Assembly (NCBI GenBank): GCA_029961685.1
Contig: JARWKL010000008.1
Span: 14,851,981-14,915,980 of the forward strand
Reading direction: 5' to 3'
DNA length: 64,000 nucleotides
Source of the DNA: Aristolochia californica
Taxonomy: Eukaryota > Streptophyta > Magnoliopsida > Piperales > Aristolochiaceae
Numbering within the stretch: position 1 is the first letter of the stretch; each line of letters starts with the position of its first letter. Under the pieces are notes generated by a model. The model was not told where the DNA came from. It saw only the letters and a list, made by a program, of their open reading frames with translations, and ran no database searches. Of the stretch, positions 22,140-33,076 are shown one piece after another. Position numbers and translations under genes: made by a program.

Positions 22140-22346
22140 ATATGCAAATCACATGATAATTAGATATTTGAAGGAAAGAGAAAGAAAGAGGTTCTTGTAC
22201 ATCTGAGGAAGGAAATCTAGTGACTTGAAAAAGTAAGAAACAAAATATAGTAGTAAGATCCAGTGAAAATGTTGAATATATACCAAGGGTGCACAGAACT
22301 TGTGAGTTGATTTGGGTGACCTCCATTCTTTTCGAGTTTAATGTGG
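22140..22346 (+). pseudogene. Copia-1 RNase H, upstream half
   Basis: It encodes RYLKxxxxR, then after a deletion the copia RNase H block corresponding to GNLVTWKSKKQNIVVRSS and CELIWV, with stops. It breaks off at TGTGG (22342-22346), where gypsy-3 begins. The other half resumes at 41588, and the two halves join in one reading frame if 22347-41587 is skipped. The upstream part of copia-1 is missing. Confidence 0.85.
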
Positions 22347-22937
22347 TGATAAAAGTCATATTTTTCATACTATAGTCATGCAAGCAAGGGGAGCTAGGGG
22401 AATCAAAATTAGATATTTAGAGACTTGGGTGCCAAGCAAGATAAAGGAAGGGAGGAGCCAGCCCAGGGATATTTGTGGTATTTTGTGAAAAAAAGTCAAA
22501 AAAATTAGTCAGCTAAAAAGATGTCTTAGTTTCCTCTTAGGAGTTCTAATTTTCTATTTGATGTAATCTCTTAGTTAAAGTTTTAGTTAAAGTAGGAGTT
22601 TCCTATTTGATGTAATGTATAAATTATAAACAGAGGAAGCTTGGTTAGGGGCAAATCAGCCTTAACTCTTTATTCCTTTTCCTCTTTGTTCCACTCTTCC
22701 CTCTCACTCTACTAGTGCCCTATCTCTCTGTCCCTTCTCTATCCTCCTCTCTCCAAACTTTTCCCTCTTCTCTTCTTCTTGCACGAACACTCTCATTCTC
22801 TCTTTCTCTCTCCTTCCTTCTTCCCTTCTCTTCCCTTTCCTTCTTCTCTAGATCTACTTTTACCCTTTTCCGAAGCCTCTCAATTTTTCCTTGCACTTTC
22901 CTGAAAAGATAGAACCTTTCCAACGACGGTTCTATCA
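22347..22937 (+). repeat. Gypsy-3 5' LTR
   Basis: It starts TGATAAAAGTCATA and ends GGTTCTATCA. The 3' LTR (27365-27885 plus 41478-41582) starts TGATAGAATTCATA and ends GGTTCTATCA. A long CT-rich stretch is at 22690-22860. No convincing primer site follows; TGGTGAAACACG at 22979 is a weak candidate. Confidence 0.85.
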
Positions 22938-22976
22938 AAGTGTTATTAAAGTAATCCTTTGTAATCTTCTTCAATC

Positions 22977-24150
22977 ATGGTGAAACACGAGATACATGGA
23001 ACTAAAATAGCAAGAGGAAGCTGCCGCTCACGAGTTCAATTCAGAAAATTGGACAAATCTCTACACACAAGTGGAGAAACTTTGAAATTTGAGAAACAAG
23101 ATGGATCACTTGACATGTCTAGTGCAATCTCTCATGGAAGAGAGGCTTTCAAGACGTTCTTCCCCTTCAATGAATGTTGGACAGGGAAGCCTTGTCCAAA
23201 TCTATTTTTGAAATGGTATCCTCCCCATCACCACCGTTATTGCCTACACCAACCATTCCCAACCTATCTCCTTACCAAAATGTTTCTTCGATTCCTAACC
23301 TCACACATCCTCCTTAACCAAGACACTCCCTCTCCACAAATCTACCTCCATTCTCTCAGTCATCACACCCTAATTCCTATCATCTTGACATGTCGCATAC
23401 CATACCCAAGGTTGCCCAAACAATTCCACATTTTTCACCTCAATCTCCCATTTGATTCCATTCCATATAGCCTCGTATGGCCATGTTGGATTTTCCTAGG
23501 TGCAACGCTAAAGTGATCCAGACAAATAGGCCTATATGGCTGAGGAATTGTTTGCCTACCACCAAACCGAGGAAGATCAATGGATTTTATTAGTCTCATT
23601 TCATCATGAATATGATGGTAGAAGGTGGTTCCAATGGCATGAAAAGGACTACTCCTCTCTTGGCAAGTGTTTTTTCAAGCTCTGTATGTTTGTTTTGGAC
23701 CCACTCAGTATCAAGACTTCGATTCTCTCTTGACCAAGCTCAAGCAGATAGGCTTTGTCTAGAATATCAAGCTATGTTTGAAAGAATTGCAAATAGAGCT
23801 CAATAGTCAGAACACATCCGGGTGGGAAGTTTCATTGGAGGACATAAGCCTGATTTGGCGGCGGAAGTGGGAGTATTTCATCCTAAAACTCTTATTCAGG
23901 TAATTTACCATGCCACACTTCAGGAAGAAAAACTGTCACTCTAATTGCCTCAACCCAAGGAACCTCCTTTTCTGCCATTCCAGTCCCCAACTCCAATAAC
24001 AACCAACAAAGCTACCCTCATTCCCCATGGAGTCCATTATAAAAGCAAGGGTTAGTGCTTTAATTTTTGCGAGAAATTTGTTCCAGGTCATAGGTACAAA
24101 ACATTTCAAATGTACCTTTTCGAGGAGGAGGAGGAGGAGGAAGATCATCA
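22977..24150 (+). pseudogene. Gypsy-3 gag
   Basis: The capsid domain is readable from 23536 in two frames (EELFAYHQTEEDQWILLVSF, WFQWHEKDYS, then FGPTQYQDFDSLLTKLKQ and EYQAMFERIANRAQ). These match the plant retrotransposon gag core. The zinc knuckle at about 24055-24100 reads C-F-N-F-C, EKFVPGH, R-Y, so its last Cys is changed to Tyr. Stops and frame changes are frequent. Confidence 0.85.
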
Positions 24151-24780
24151 CCTCAAATTGTTGTTACAGAAGACCACATACTAAACCCTGAAGTATCCTT
24201 CCATGCCCTTTCTAGGACACTCCAATTTCTAACCATGCAACTCAACAATGAGGTCCAAGGTCATATGGTACATATTGTTAGAAGATGGGGCTTTAGCCCA
24301 CATGTCAAAGGAAGAATGCCCAGACGTCCAAGAGGTGACATCTGGCTAAACAAGAAGACTTCTCATAAATATGGCATGAAAGCGTAATTAGTTAAAGAGA
24401 TATGTCTTTTATTTTGTAATAAGGCATGAAATGGTTGGACACTTTAGGAGAGGCTGTATGGGACTTTAGTAAGATGACAATGGAATTTTTCTGTCAACGC
24501 AGCACCATATAAGTGGTAGGTTGTTTCAAATGGTGAGCCTCACTCTTGAAGGCAGGATATTTTGCATACGTGGATACCCTTAGAAGCCAGTCTTCTTCCA
24601 AATTGTGGCACCAATAGGAGCACAAGGTGAACAAAATATTCCTCCTCGAATGAAGAATTTATTAACTATTTTCCATGATATTGTCTCAGCACCAATGGCT
24701 TACCACCAAAGAGATATCAAGACCATTGAGTTCAACCAACAAAGTGCCTCCCTACCAGCACATAGCCTTACAAGTACTCT
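24151..24780 (+). pseudogene. Gypsy-3 protease region with an inserted or deleted segment
   Basis: Protease-like sequence (EVSFHALSRTLQFLTMQL, VQGHMVHIV) runs to about 24266, where the family has the DSG active site. There it is replaced by TGTTAGAAGATGGGGC and about 330 unrelated bases that look like part of an LTR. RT-type sequence resumes by about 24620 (FHDIVSAP). No catalytic DSG is present. Confidence 0.6.
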
Positions 24781-25420
24781 CATGTGTTGAAAACAGAAAG
24801 ATTAGTCAAAGAGATGCTTCAAGAAGGGATAATTAATCCCAGCAACAGTCCATACACTTCCCTTATTTTAATAGTTAAGAAAAATTATGGATCTCATAGG
24901 TTTAGTGTGGACAACCAGGCCCTCAACAACGTCACTTCCAAAGACAAGTATCCCTTTCCCATTATTGATGAATTTTCTTGATGAATTATGTGGTGCAGAG
25001 ATTTTCTTCTAAACTTGACCTTTCCTCGGGCTACAATCAAATTTGAGTAGCTAATAATGATGATTAGAAAACCGCATTTAGAACACATGATGGACAACAT
25101 GAGTTTCTTGTGATGCGTTTTGAACTGATTAATGCACTGACTTCCTTTCAATACTTGATGAATGATGTTTTCTGGCCCTATTTGAGGAAATGTGTACTTA
25201 TCTTCTTTGATGATATACTAGTCTACAAGAAGAGTTTTGAGGATCATCTAGGTCACTTGCATGAAGGGTTAAGATTCTCCAAGTCAAGTCATCAAAGTGT
25301 ATTTTTTCCTCAGCTAAAGTTCACTACTTAGAGCACGTGGGCTCCAAAGAAGGGGTGTCAACTGAACATGACAAAATTCAAGCCATGCAAGATAGACTTC
25401 AACCTACCATCCCAAAATAA
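24781..25420 (+). pseudogene. Gypsy-3 reverse transcriptase
   Basis: VKEMLQEGIINPSNSPYTS and ILIVKKNYGSHRFSVDNQAL are the RT fingers. After a frameshift come FELINALTSFQYLMNDVF and the catalytic box IFFDDILVYKKSFEDH, with both aspartates intact. It ends near LRGFMGLTRYYRRFLQNY. Confidence 0.9.
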
Positions 25421-27180
25421 TTGAGAGGCTTCATGGGATTAACAAGGTATTATAGGAGATTTTTGCAAAACTATGCTACTATTATTAGGTCTTTAAATTT
25501 GCTACTTAAAAATATACATTCTTATGTCCTCAAATAACTGAATATGAACTTCCTCCCCTTTGAAATCTGTGCCTAACTTTTCTAAAAAATTAATTATTGA
25601 GTGTGATGCTTTTGGATTGGGAATTGAGGTTGTTTTGATGCAAGAAGAGCAATTTATTTCCCACTTTAGCTGACCTCTCAAGGGGAGAATGCTCTCTTTG
25701 TCCACCTATGGTAAGGAAATCTCTACCTTGGTACAGTTCAACATTAGAGACCTTACTACATTTGGAAAAAAATTACTTTTTGAACCAACCTTTGCTTACA
25801 TTAAATTTTTCTTCCAAAGAGAATTAGTACACCATGAGGCAAAGGTGGTTGGTTAAATTGATGAGATATGACTTTGATATTATATACAAAAAACTGAATG
25901 GGAATGGTACAGTTGATAGTCTGCCAAGGAGACATGACCATACACTTCTTATTCTATGTGCTTCTCTTGTTCCTTTGGTTTTACAAGATATCAAAACTAC
26001 GTATAGCACTGATCCACTACTCCTAGAACAACTTATTAAGGATTGGGAAGACTGTACATTGGCCCCCAACTACAAAAGAGTCAATTCCTTACTCTTCCTC
26101 TATAATCGGGTAGTGGTTCTGTGTACAACAAAGAAATGGTACATGCAATTTTGAGAGAGATGCACAACTTCTCCACAACCAATCATGTAGGTTTCCTAAA
26201 AACCTTCCATAGGGTGAGAAACACTATTTCTTAGCTGGGGCTCAAAGCTAATGTTAAAAAATAAATAGTAGCGTGTGATAAATAATCAAATATGACACAA
26301 CTACTCCGACGGGTCTCTTGCAGTATTTGCCCCGTCCAGAAAGAATATGGAAGATGTTTCCATAGATTTTATTGAGGGACTACCACCATCTAAGGTAAAG
26401 ACAAATTGTCTAGTACTAATGGATACATTGGGCAAGTATGCTCACTTTTTGTGTCATGCAACATCCACACACTATCAAAACAATTGTTGAAGTATATGTT
26501 ATACATGTGGCAAAATCCATGGCATGACATAAACTATATTCCTGGATAAGGACTAAATTTTATAAGCTCATTTTTTAGAGAATATTTTTTTTTGAAAGGT
26601 ACCACCTTGAAGATGACCACAACTCACCACCATCAGACGATGACCAAACAAAGGTGGTGAATCATTGATTGGAGATGTACTTGTGAGGGTTTGTCAATAA
26701 GAAACCCATTACATGGACTTTTTATCTGCCAAGGGCAGCTAAATATTCCTAAAATACCTCCTATCACACTTCCTTCAAGATGTCTCCTTTTGAGGTTGTC
26801 TATTGCAGACCTCTCCCCACTTTTCTTCCTGTAGGTGAGCACTACAAAGGTCGTTGCTCTAGAAGAAGCCTTTTAAGACTCAGATCAGTCATTAAAGGTC
26901 AACAAGCACCAGCTCACCTTAACCAAACAAAAAATTAGCATGACACAAGGCACTAAGAGGTGGAGTTTGTGGTTGATGACTTCGTAGTTCAAGCTTCAAC
27001 CCTATAGGTAATAGTTTCTTGCGGCTAGGAGGAATCAAAAGTTGTCTCCATGATTTTTTGGACCTTACAAAATACTTAAAAGAATTGGGAAGGTGGCCTA
27101 TAAGTTGGAGTTGTTAGTAAAAGCTTCTATTTGTCCAGTCTTCCATATTTCCTAGTTAAGAAACACATTGTCTCGACCAC
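25421..27180 (+). pseudogene. Gypsy-3 RNase H and integrase
   Basis: RNase H traces begin IIECDAFGLGIEVV near 25590. The C-terminal RNase H motif, KLMRYDFDIIYKKLNGNGTV, is at 25855. Integrase begins near 26330 with SIDFIEGLPPSK, then LGKYAHF, and ends near 27080 with [19 protein letters not shown], the integrase C-terminal strand. Stops and indels throughout. Confidence 0.85.
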
Positions 27181-27353
27181 ACTTCTAACCATTGAAGCTG
27201 ATGCTGCTGCCATTCTTTATTCATTCTCGAAATGCAACACGTTCAACATGGAACAAGATTACACACACAGCTATTAGTGCAATGGGCTCATGCCCAAAAT
27301 ATATTTTACAACAATTCCCCACTTTTCAACCTCGAAGTCAAGCTTGGTCTTCC

Positions 27354-27364
27354 GGGGGGTGGAA
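27354..27364 (+). promoter_or_regulatory. Gypsy-3 polypurine tract
   Basis: GGGGGGTGGAA lies directly before the 3' LTR start TGATAG at 27365. Confidence 0.8.
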
Positions 27365-27798
27365 TGATAGAATTCATAATTTTTATACTATACTTACATG
27401 GGCTATGGAAGGAGGATCTAAGGGAATCAAATTAGAAAGTTTGGAGAAGACTTGGACACCAAGCAAGAAGAAGGGGGTCTCCAACTTGGGTGTATGTTTG
27501 GTATTTTGTCAAAAAAGTCAAAAAATTTAGCCAACAAAGGAGTCTTGTGTATCTTAGTTTCCTATTAGGAAGTCTAATTTGCTACTTGATGTAATATCTA
27601 GAGTAAGAGTTTTAGTTAAAGATGAAGTTTCCTATTTGATGTAATGTTGAGTTTTAATTTGGAAGAAGTTTGGCTATGGCAAATCAGCCTAAGCCTTTAT
27701 TCTTTTTCCTCTTTGTTCTTCTCTTCCTCTCTTTATCTACTCGTGCATTATCTCTTTCTCTCCTATCACTCTCTTCCGTCTTTTCTTCTCCTCCCATG

Positions 27799-27845
<47 letters not shown>

Positions 27846-27885
27846 ACCTTCCTTCTTCCCTTCTCTTCCCATGTTTTTTTCTCTT
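27365..27885 (+). repeat. Gypsy-3 3' LTR, first part
   Basis: Homologous to 22347-22860, including the GGCAAATCAGCCT stretch. It contains a pure CT run (about 27800-27838). It is broken off at 27885 by element B; the remainder is at 41478-41582. Confidence 0.88.
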
Positions 27886-28269
27886 TGTTAACTTTCAAAG
27901 AGGAAGCATGAAAGAATGAGAGAAAAGGAGAAAAAGTAAGAAAGATATGAGAAAAGAGAGTGAACAAGGAGGAGCACATGTATTGATATGAAGAGAAAAT
28001 TATGAGTGTTGTATCCCTTGCTCTTTTATAATAAAAATACAATGGCTTATGCTAAAAATAAAATTTTATAAAGTTTTTAATTACATCTAATAATATCTCA
28101 ATAAATCTAATCACAATAATTGGTAAAAAAGAAACTAAAACTAAGAAAATAAGGAGAAAAACTTCCTTGCACATGTTCTCCATTTAGATTCTTTTTCTCC
28201 TCTTATTCTTGGACTTTGTTTCAACTGTGAAAACTCAACATAGATTCCTTGGTAATAGCTTCTTTTACA
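27886..28269 (-). repeat. Element B LTR 1 (3' LTR)
   Basis: TGTTAACTTTCAAAG to TCTTTTACA in plus coordinates. It is followed by CTCCCCCTAAAA, the purine tract on the minus strand. Its homologues are at 32650 and 41069. Confidence 0.85.
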
Positions 28270-28628
28270 CTCCCCCTAAAATTAGGATTTGTAACTTCAA
28301 CTTGCAAACAATCTTCGTCATGACACATGTTTAGCTAAAAAATAAATTCTAATCTTTTGTCACTTGGAAAAGAAATTGTGATTGCAAAAGAAATTCTAAT
28401 TTTCTTGGTTTATCTTGCTTGTAGTCTTTATCTTGTTCTCCCTCTTACTTGGATATTTTGGTTACATAAAATTTGATTACTACAAATTATAGAATCCTTC
28501 ATTATCTGTTACCTCGTACTTGTACTTCTTCTTTTGCTTCTCCTCCTCAAGTTGAGGATAGTTGTAGTTCTTTACCAAGTGACCCAATATTCAAAAGTAA
28601 TGGTGAGAGAAGAAAAGTCACCCCTACC
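28270..28628 (-). mobile_element. Element B interior, unit 1, left piece
   Basis: Non-coding. It matches 33077-33440 in unit 2, where the sequence runs on without an insertion. That uninterrupted copy serves as an empty-site reference for A1. Confidence 0.75.
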
Positions 28629-29069
28629 TGTTGAATTTATGGAAAAGTGAAATACTTCATTGACATTAATAACTTGTTGTAATTAGAGTACATGAACCTC
28701 TATTTATAATAGAGGAAGGTAGTAGTATCCAATTACAATAAAATTACCCTTGTCCCAATTACACCCAAACTCTAACACATAAGGTAAGTCCTAACATAAT
28801 TAGGTAACTCAATATTGATAAAAGACAAATATAACTTAAACTAAAACTCTTCTTGGTCATGACCCTAATATAAAGATACTTTTGTGAGTCCTTCTTGATT
28901 TTCCAACTGATGTGATAAGGATGTCAGCTCTTTGTAATCATTGTGGGTCCTACTTCTTATGGGCTTGGGCCCATCTTGTGGGCCTTCCTTGGTCATGTGG
29001 CCCATCTTATAATAATCTTACATATGTGGGCCTTCCTTGGTAGTTTTGGCTTGATCTTAGCTTCCAACA
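28629..29069 (-). repeat. A1 3' LTR
   Basis: TGTTGAATTTATGG to CTTCCAACA in plus coordinates. Closely similar to 31079-31516. It contains the TATA-type TATTTATAATAGAGG (plus strand). Confidence 0.92.
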
Positions 29070-29078
29070 TTCCCCCTC
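29070..29078 (-). promoter_or_regulatory. A1 polypurine tract
   Basis: Minus strand GAGGGGGAA directly inside the 3' LTR. A second copy of the LTR-end/purine-tract junction lies about 116 bases further in (29177-29195). Confidence 0.85.
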
Positions 29079-29461
29079 AAGTTAGGAGTGAGAGAACAAC
29101 ATGAACTCTCAGCTTGCTGCAAATGATGTATAAAATATTTTTTTATAAAATGGCACATCTTCCAATATGTCTTCATCTTCCAACATTCCCCCTCATGATG
29201 TTGTGTCCTTCCTTGAGGCCCTGCGGCATTATAAGTGAGAGTAAAAATCACTCCTAGCCGGTAAGCCATTGCTTCATACTCCAGTCTAAATTCTGGATGT
29301 AGGGCACACTCCTCTGCTATCGGTAGTGTGTCTATCAGCATTGCTCTGAAGTGTCCACCATTGTGTCCCTCCACAAGACAATGACTCTCAAGTGGTAGGA
29401 GACATAAAAGCCATTACGGGGGAGGGGGGATAACATGGACGTACTCATAAGTTCCTCCGTC

Positions 29462-29735
29462 ATGGACTTCCAACCACAAATAATTTTCATCTTTTGGATT
29501 GGGATGAAGCTCCTCTGTCGTGGACTCCCAACCAAAAATAATTTTCATCTTTTTGACGGGGATGAAGTTCCTCCATCATGGAATTCCAACCACAAATAAT
29601 TTTCATTTTTTTGACGGGGATGAAGTTCCTCCATCGTGGACTTCCAACCACGAATAATTTTCATCTTTTTGATGAGGATGAAGTTTATCCGTTGGACTCC
29701 CAACCACAAATAATTTTGATCTTTTTGACGGGGTA
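29462..29735. repeat. Tandem repeat in A1, unit about 58 bases
   Basis: Five imperfect copies of a unit containing CCAACCACAAATAATTTTCA, then TTTTTGACGGGGATGAAGTT, starting near 29468, 29526, 29585, 29644 and 29697. In plus coordinates it lies just inside the purine tract region. Confidence 0.85.
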
Positions 29736-30479
29736 AAATAAATGATGACATGAGGCCACCTCTTACTCAATAATAATGTCCCCAAAGAGACATAATAGTT
29801 CAGCTGAATATAACACGACCATCTTCCAACACATATATAACAAGAACCAAATAGTAAACTTTGTCAAAGAACCCATGAAATAATCTGATATAAAAATTTC
29901 TTCTTTGATGCTCAAGCTTCATCTTTTGTGCTCTCCCTTTCTTGAATATTTTGGTCACATAAAATTATCCACAACATAAGGAATAAAATACCTCTTTCTT
30001 GTTCTTCTTCTACTTCTCCCCCTCAAGCTGGGAGGTAATGGCAGTGATCCCAGCTTGAACCAAACATCATAGAAGTAACAATAATCCCAAATAACAGAGA
30101 TTTGTAAATAAACCCTCAAACCAGGGAGAAGTGAGATATTTTCCTGATATATCAACTCAAACAGTGATATGAAACAATCGGCATAAATTCGGATTTTTCA
30201 ATACAACAGGATACCAGCATGACCTTTGATTCTTCCAATTCGAATATATCTCTCAATATAGATCAGATTGAGATGAAATTTTTTCCTTATGAAATTAGAA
30301 TTAAATAAATTTCATCCAATTATAACATCTCTTCAGAAAATATAATTATCATAAGATAAATAATCTTATAGGTTTCGGTCTCTGTCATTTGGCCGAACTA
30401 AGTTCGGTTTCTCCTATTTTTCCATAACAACCATTGACTCTTCCAAGATCAATATCTCCTTATAAAAAAATCATATCGA

Positions 30480-30870
30480 GAATTGGTTGAATAGGTCAGA
30501 AAATAGACTTACATAAATTTATCTTGATATATAATTATCCATATAAAGTCTCTTTCTTGATAGCTTAAAATACCTTAGAAGTTGATGCTTTCTGCTGCCG
30601 CTCGAACCTCTTTTTCAATTTGACCTTTGTTGCTTCAAATATCAATTTCTCTTTGTACATAACTCAGATAAAAAATTGGTTGAATAGGTAAAATAATAGA
30701 CTTACATATATCTAGTTTGATATATATTTCTCCATATAAAGTCTAGTTCTTGATAGCAAAAATTACCTCAAAATCGGAAGATTGTTGCTGCTGCTCGAAC
30801 CATTTTGCAATCTGACCTTCGCTCATTCAAATATCGATATCTCTCTGTAGATAACTCCGATTGGAAATTT
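30480..30870. repeat. Tandem duplication in A1 interior, about 195 bases
   Basis: Two neighbouring copies share AATTGGTTGAATAGGT, CATATAAAGTCT and GCTCGAACC at matching spacing (30482 and 30676 starts). Remnants of the same block occur at about 1450-1520 and 52790-52930. Confidence 0.7.
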
Positions 30871-31078
30871 GGAAATTAGACTCAAATATATTTCTGTAAA
30901 TATATAACTTGCACTATTAAAAACTATGTATAAAGGTAAAAATCACAACGAAAACTACAGGAGTAGGGACTAAGAAAACATAACTACGAACCAAGACCTA
31001 GGGTTTAGGGTTTAGAGAAAAGGATCACATTACCTCCATGAGTTGACTAAGTCAACTCAAAAACCTGCTCTGATACCA

Positions 31079-31516
31079 TGTTGAATTTATGGAAAAGTGA
31101 AATACTTCATTGACATCAATAACTTGTTGTAATAAGAGTACATGAAGCTCTATTTATAATAGAAGAAGGTAGTAGAGTCCAATTACAATAAAATTACCCT
31201 TGTCCCAATTACACCCAAACTCTAACACTTAAGGTAAGTCCTAACATAATTAGGTAACTCAATATTGATAAAAGAAAAATATAACTTAAACTAAAACTCT
31301 TCTTGGTCGTGACCCTAAGATAAAGATACTTTTGTGAGTCCTTGATTTTCCAACTGATGTGATAAGGATGCCAGTTCTTGGTAATCATTTTGTGTCCTAC
31401 TTCTTATGATCTTGGGCCCATCTTGTGGGCCTTCCTTGGTCATGTGGCCCATCTTATAATAATCTTACATATGTGGGCCTTCCTTGGTCGTTTGGGCTTG
31501 ATCTTATCTTCCAACA
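31079..31516 (-). repeat. A1 5' LTR
   Basis: TGTTGAATTTATGG to CTTCCAACA in plus coordinates. The primer site TGGTATCAGAGCAGG abuts it. Confidence 0.92.
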
Positions 31517-32649
31517 AGACCAATGACAAAACTCTAACTCCAATCTAAAATGATTGTTCAAATTTAAGGCAGCCTGTCTTATTTTAGGGCAATAAAAAGA
31601 ATCTATTCACTTTTAAGGGTGTCTCAAAAATACCACTTGGGTAAAAATTAAAATAATTGAAAGTTATATGTTGGGTGCAAATCTGTTCTTTGCAAGTAGT
31701 GGGTTTGAAGGCTTTAATCTAAAGTGATTTTAATTAAAAATAAATTAAATAAATTACTTTGAGGAATAGATAGAAGCTCTCATACTAGCATTGCTCTTCA
31801 TAGTTCTAAATAAAAAGGAGTCACTTTTAGACCAATAGATGGGATGAAAAAAAACCAAGTTTAACACTAAAGGGAGATAAAAAAACACCAATAAATAATT
31901 TTTTTAGTTAGAACATAATAATAGAAACAATCTAAAATAGAATTCTCATCTAAGATAATTTCTTTTCAAAACAACTTGACCAATCAGGAAAAACCTTTTC
32001 AACAAAGAAATTCTAGAATAAGGGAGTTTTAAGAAAAATATATTTTGAGTTTAAATTGAGGAGAAAATATTTTATAATATAGAAATTTTAGACTTTATTA
32101 AGAAAGCAAACTAAACTCATGTAAGTAGAAGAATGGGAAACTCGTGTTATGTGAGATACAAAAATAGAAACTCTTACGGAATGATGCTCAAGTTGGGAAA
32201 CACTTAATTAAAATTTAAAAACAACTAGAAAACTTAGTCAAACTAATATTATCATCTCAAAAAGGAAAAAATTGGCATAAAATTCGGAGTTCCACATGCA
32301 ACAAGCTACCAACATGACCTTCGATTTTTCCAATGTTGATATCTCTCTTTGGAAGCATCCAATTGAGAAACGGTTTGTTGGATTAGAAAATAGACTCACA
32401 TACCTTTTTTTACATCAAATTTTATTTGCTACTTCAGATATTGATTTCTCTTTGTAGAAAACTCTGATTGACAAAATCCTTTTTGAGTTGAAAACTAGAC
32501 TAAAATATACTTCCATAAATTTTTAATTTTAAAAATTAAATATTGTTTATGATAATTTAAACTCCAAAGACAAAAATGGGTGCTAGGTAGAAAGGAAGAC
32601 TCTATCCGCTTTTGCTTCTCCATCTCAAAACCTTGCCACTTTGATACCT
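31517..32649 (-). mobile_element. Element B interior, unit 1, right piece
   Basis: Non-coding. Parts match unit 2 (for example AGACTAATAGATG-type sequence at 31830 and 33780). It ends at the primer-site remnant CACTTTGATACCTT (32636-32649), next to LTR 2. Confidence 0.7.
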
Positions 32650-33076
32650 TGTTAACTTACAAAGAAGAAGTATGGAAGAGAGAGACATGAGAAAAAGTAA
32701 GAAAGAGAGGAGACACAAGAGGGAACCAAGGAGGAGCATGTGTAATTATATGAAGAGGAAAATTTGAGAATGGTGCATCCTTTGATCCCTTACATGGTTT
32801 TTAAAAAATGATACAATGACTCGTGCTAAAAATAAACTTTCCCAAACTTCCAAATTACACCCAATAATATCTCACTAAACCTAATCACGATAATTTATAA
32901 TACGGAAACTAAACTAAAAGAATAAGGAAGAAATCTTCCCCCCACCCCCCACCCCCCCTACATACATGCTCCATTTAGGGTCTTCTTTTCTTCTTGTTCT
33001 TTGACTTTTCTTTAATTATTAAACCTCCTTTGCTTGAGACACAACTTAGATTCTTTTATTATAAAATTCTTCAACA
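32650..33076 (-). repeat. Element B LTR 2 (shared)
   Basis: TGTTAACTTAC to TCTTCAACA in plus coordinates, with a primer site on its left and a C-rich purine-tract complement (CCATCCCCCC) on its right. It therefore served both as 5' LTR of unit 1 and 3' LTR of unit 2. It contains a C-run near 32940-32958. Confidence 0.82.

Larger units (their letters stand above)
22347..27885 (+). mobile_element. Gypsy-3: Ty3/gypsy retrotransposon, main part
   Basis: The element spans 22347-41582, of which 22347-27885 and 41478-41582 are its own. It has a 5' LTR, gag, protease remnant, RT, RNase H, integrase, a G-rich tract and a 3' LTR interrupted by element B. The target duplication is TGTGG (22342-22346) and TATGG (41583-41587), four of five matching. 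It sits in the copia-1 RNase H gene. All genes are broken. It is a different family from gypsy-1 and gypsy-2. Confidence 0.9.
28629..31516 (-). mobile_element. Element A1: complete non-autonomous LTR retroelement
   Basis: This 2.9-kb element has LTRs of 441 and 438 bases (28629-29069, 31079-31516), a purine tract, and a primer site next to the 5' LTR (minus strand TGGTATCAGAGCAGG, 31064-31078). The 2.0-kb interior has no retroviral gene. Flanks CTACC (28624-28628) and AGACC (31517-31521) match at three of five positions. The paralogous unit 2 sequence near 33430-33460 is continuous across the site. It must have relied on proteins of another element. Confidence 0.92.

Noticed and set aside
22715..22912. 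CT-rich open frames in both strands (also at 27670-27891).
   Set aside because: They are products of the CT tract in the gypsy-3 LTRs and would encode low-complexity Ser/Leu/Phe or Arg/Glu repeats.
29462..29735. CRISPR-like array.
   Set aside because: The units are contiguous without unique spacers, and the DNA is plant nuclear. No cas genes are present.
29057..29785. Several minus-strand frames in A1 with repeated NYLWLE-like residues.
   Set aside because: They are translations of the 58-base tandem repeat and have no known domain.
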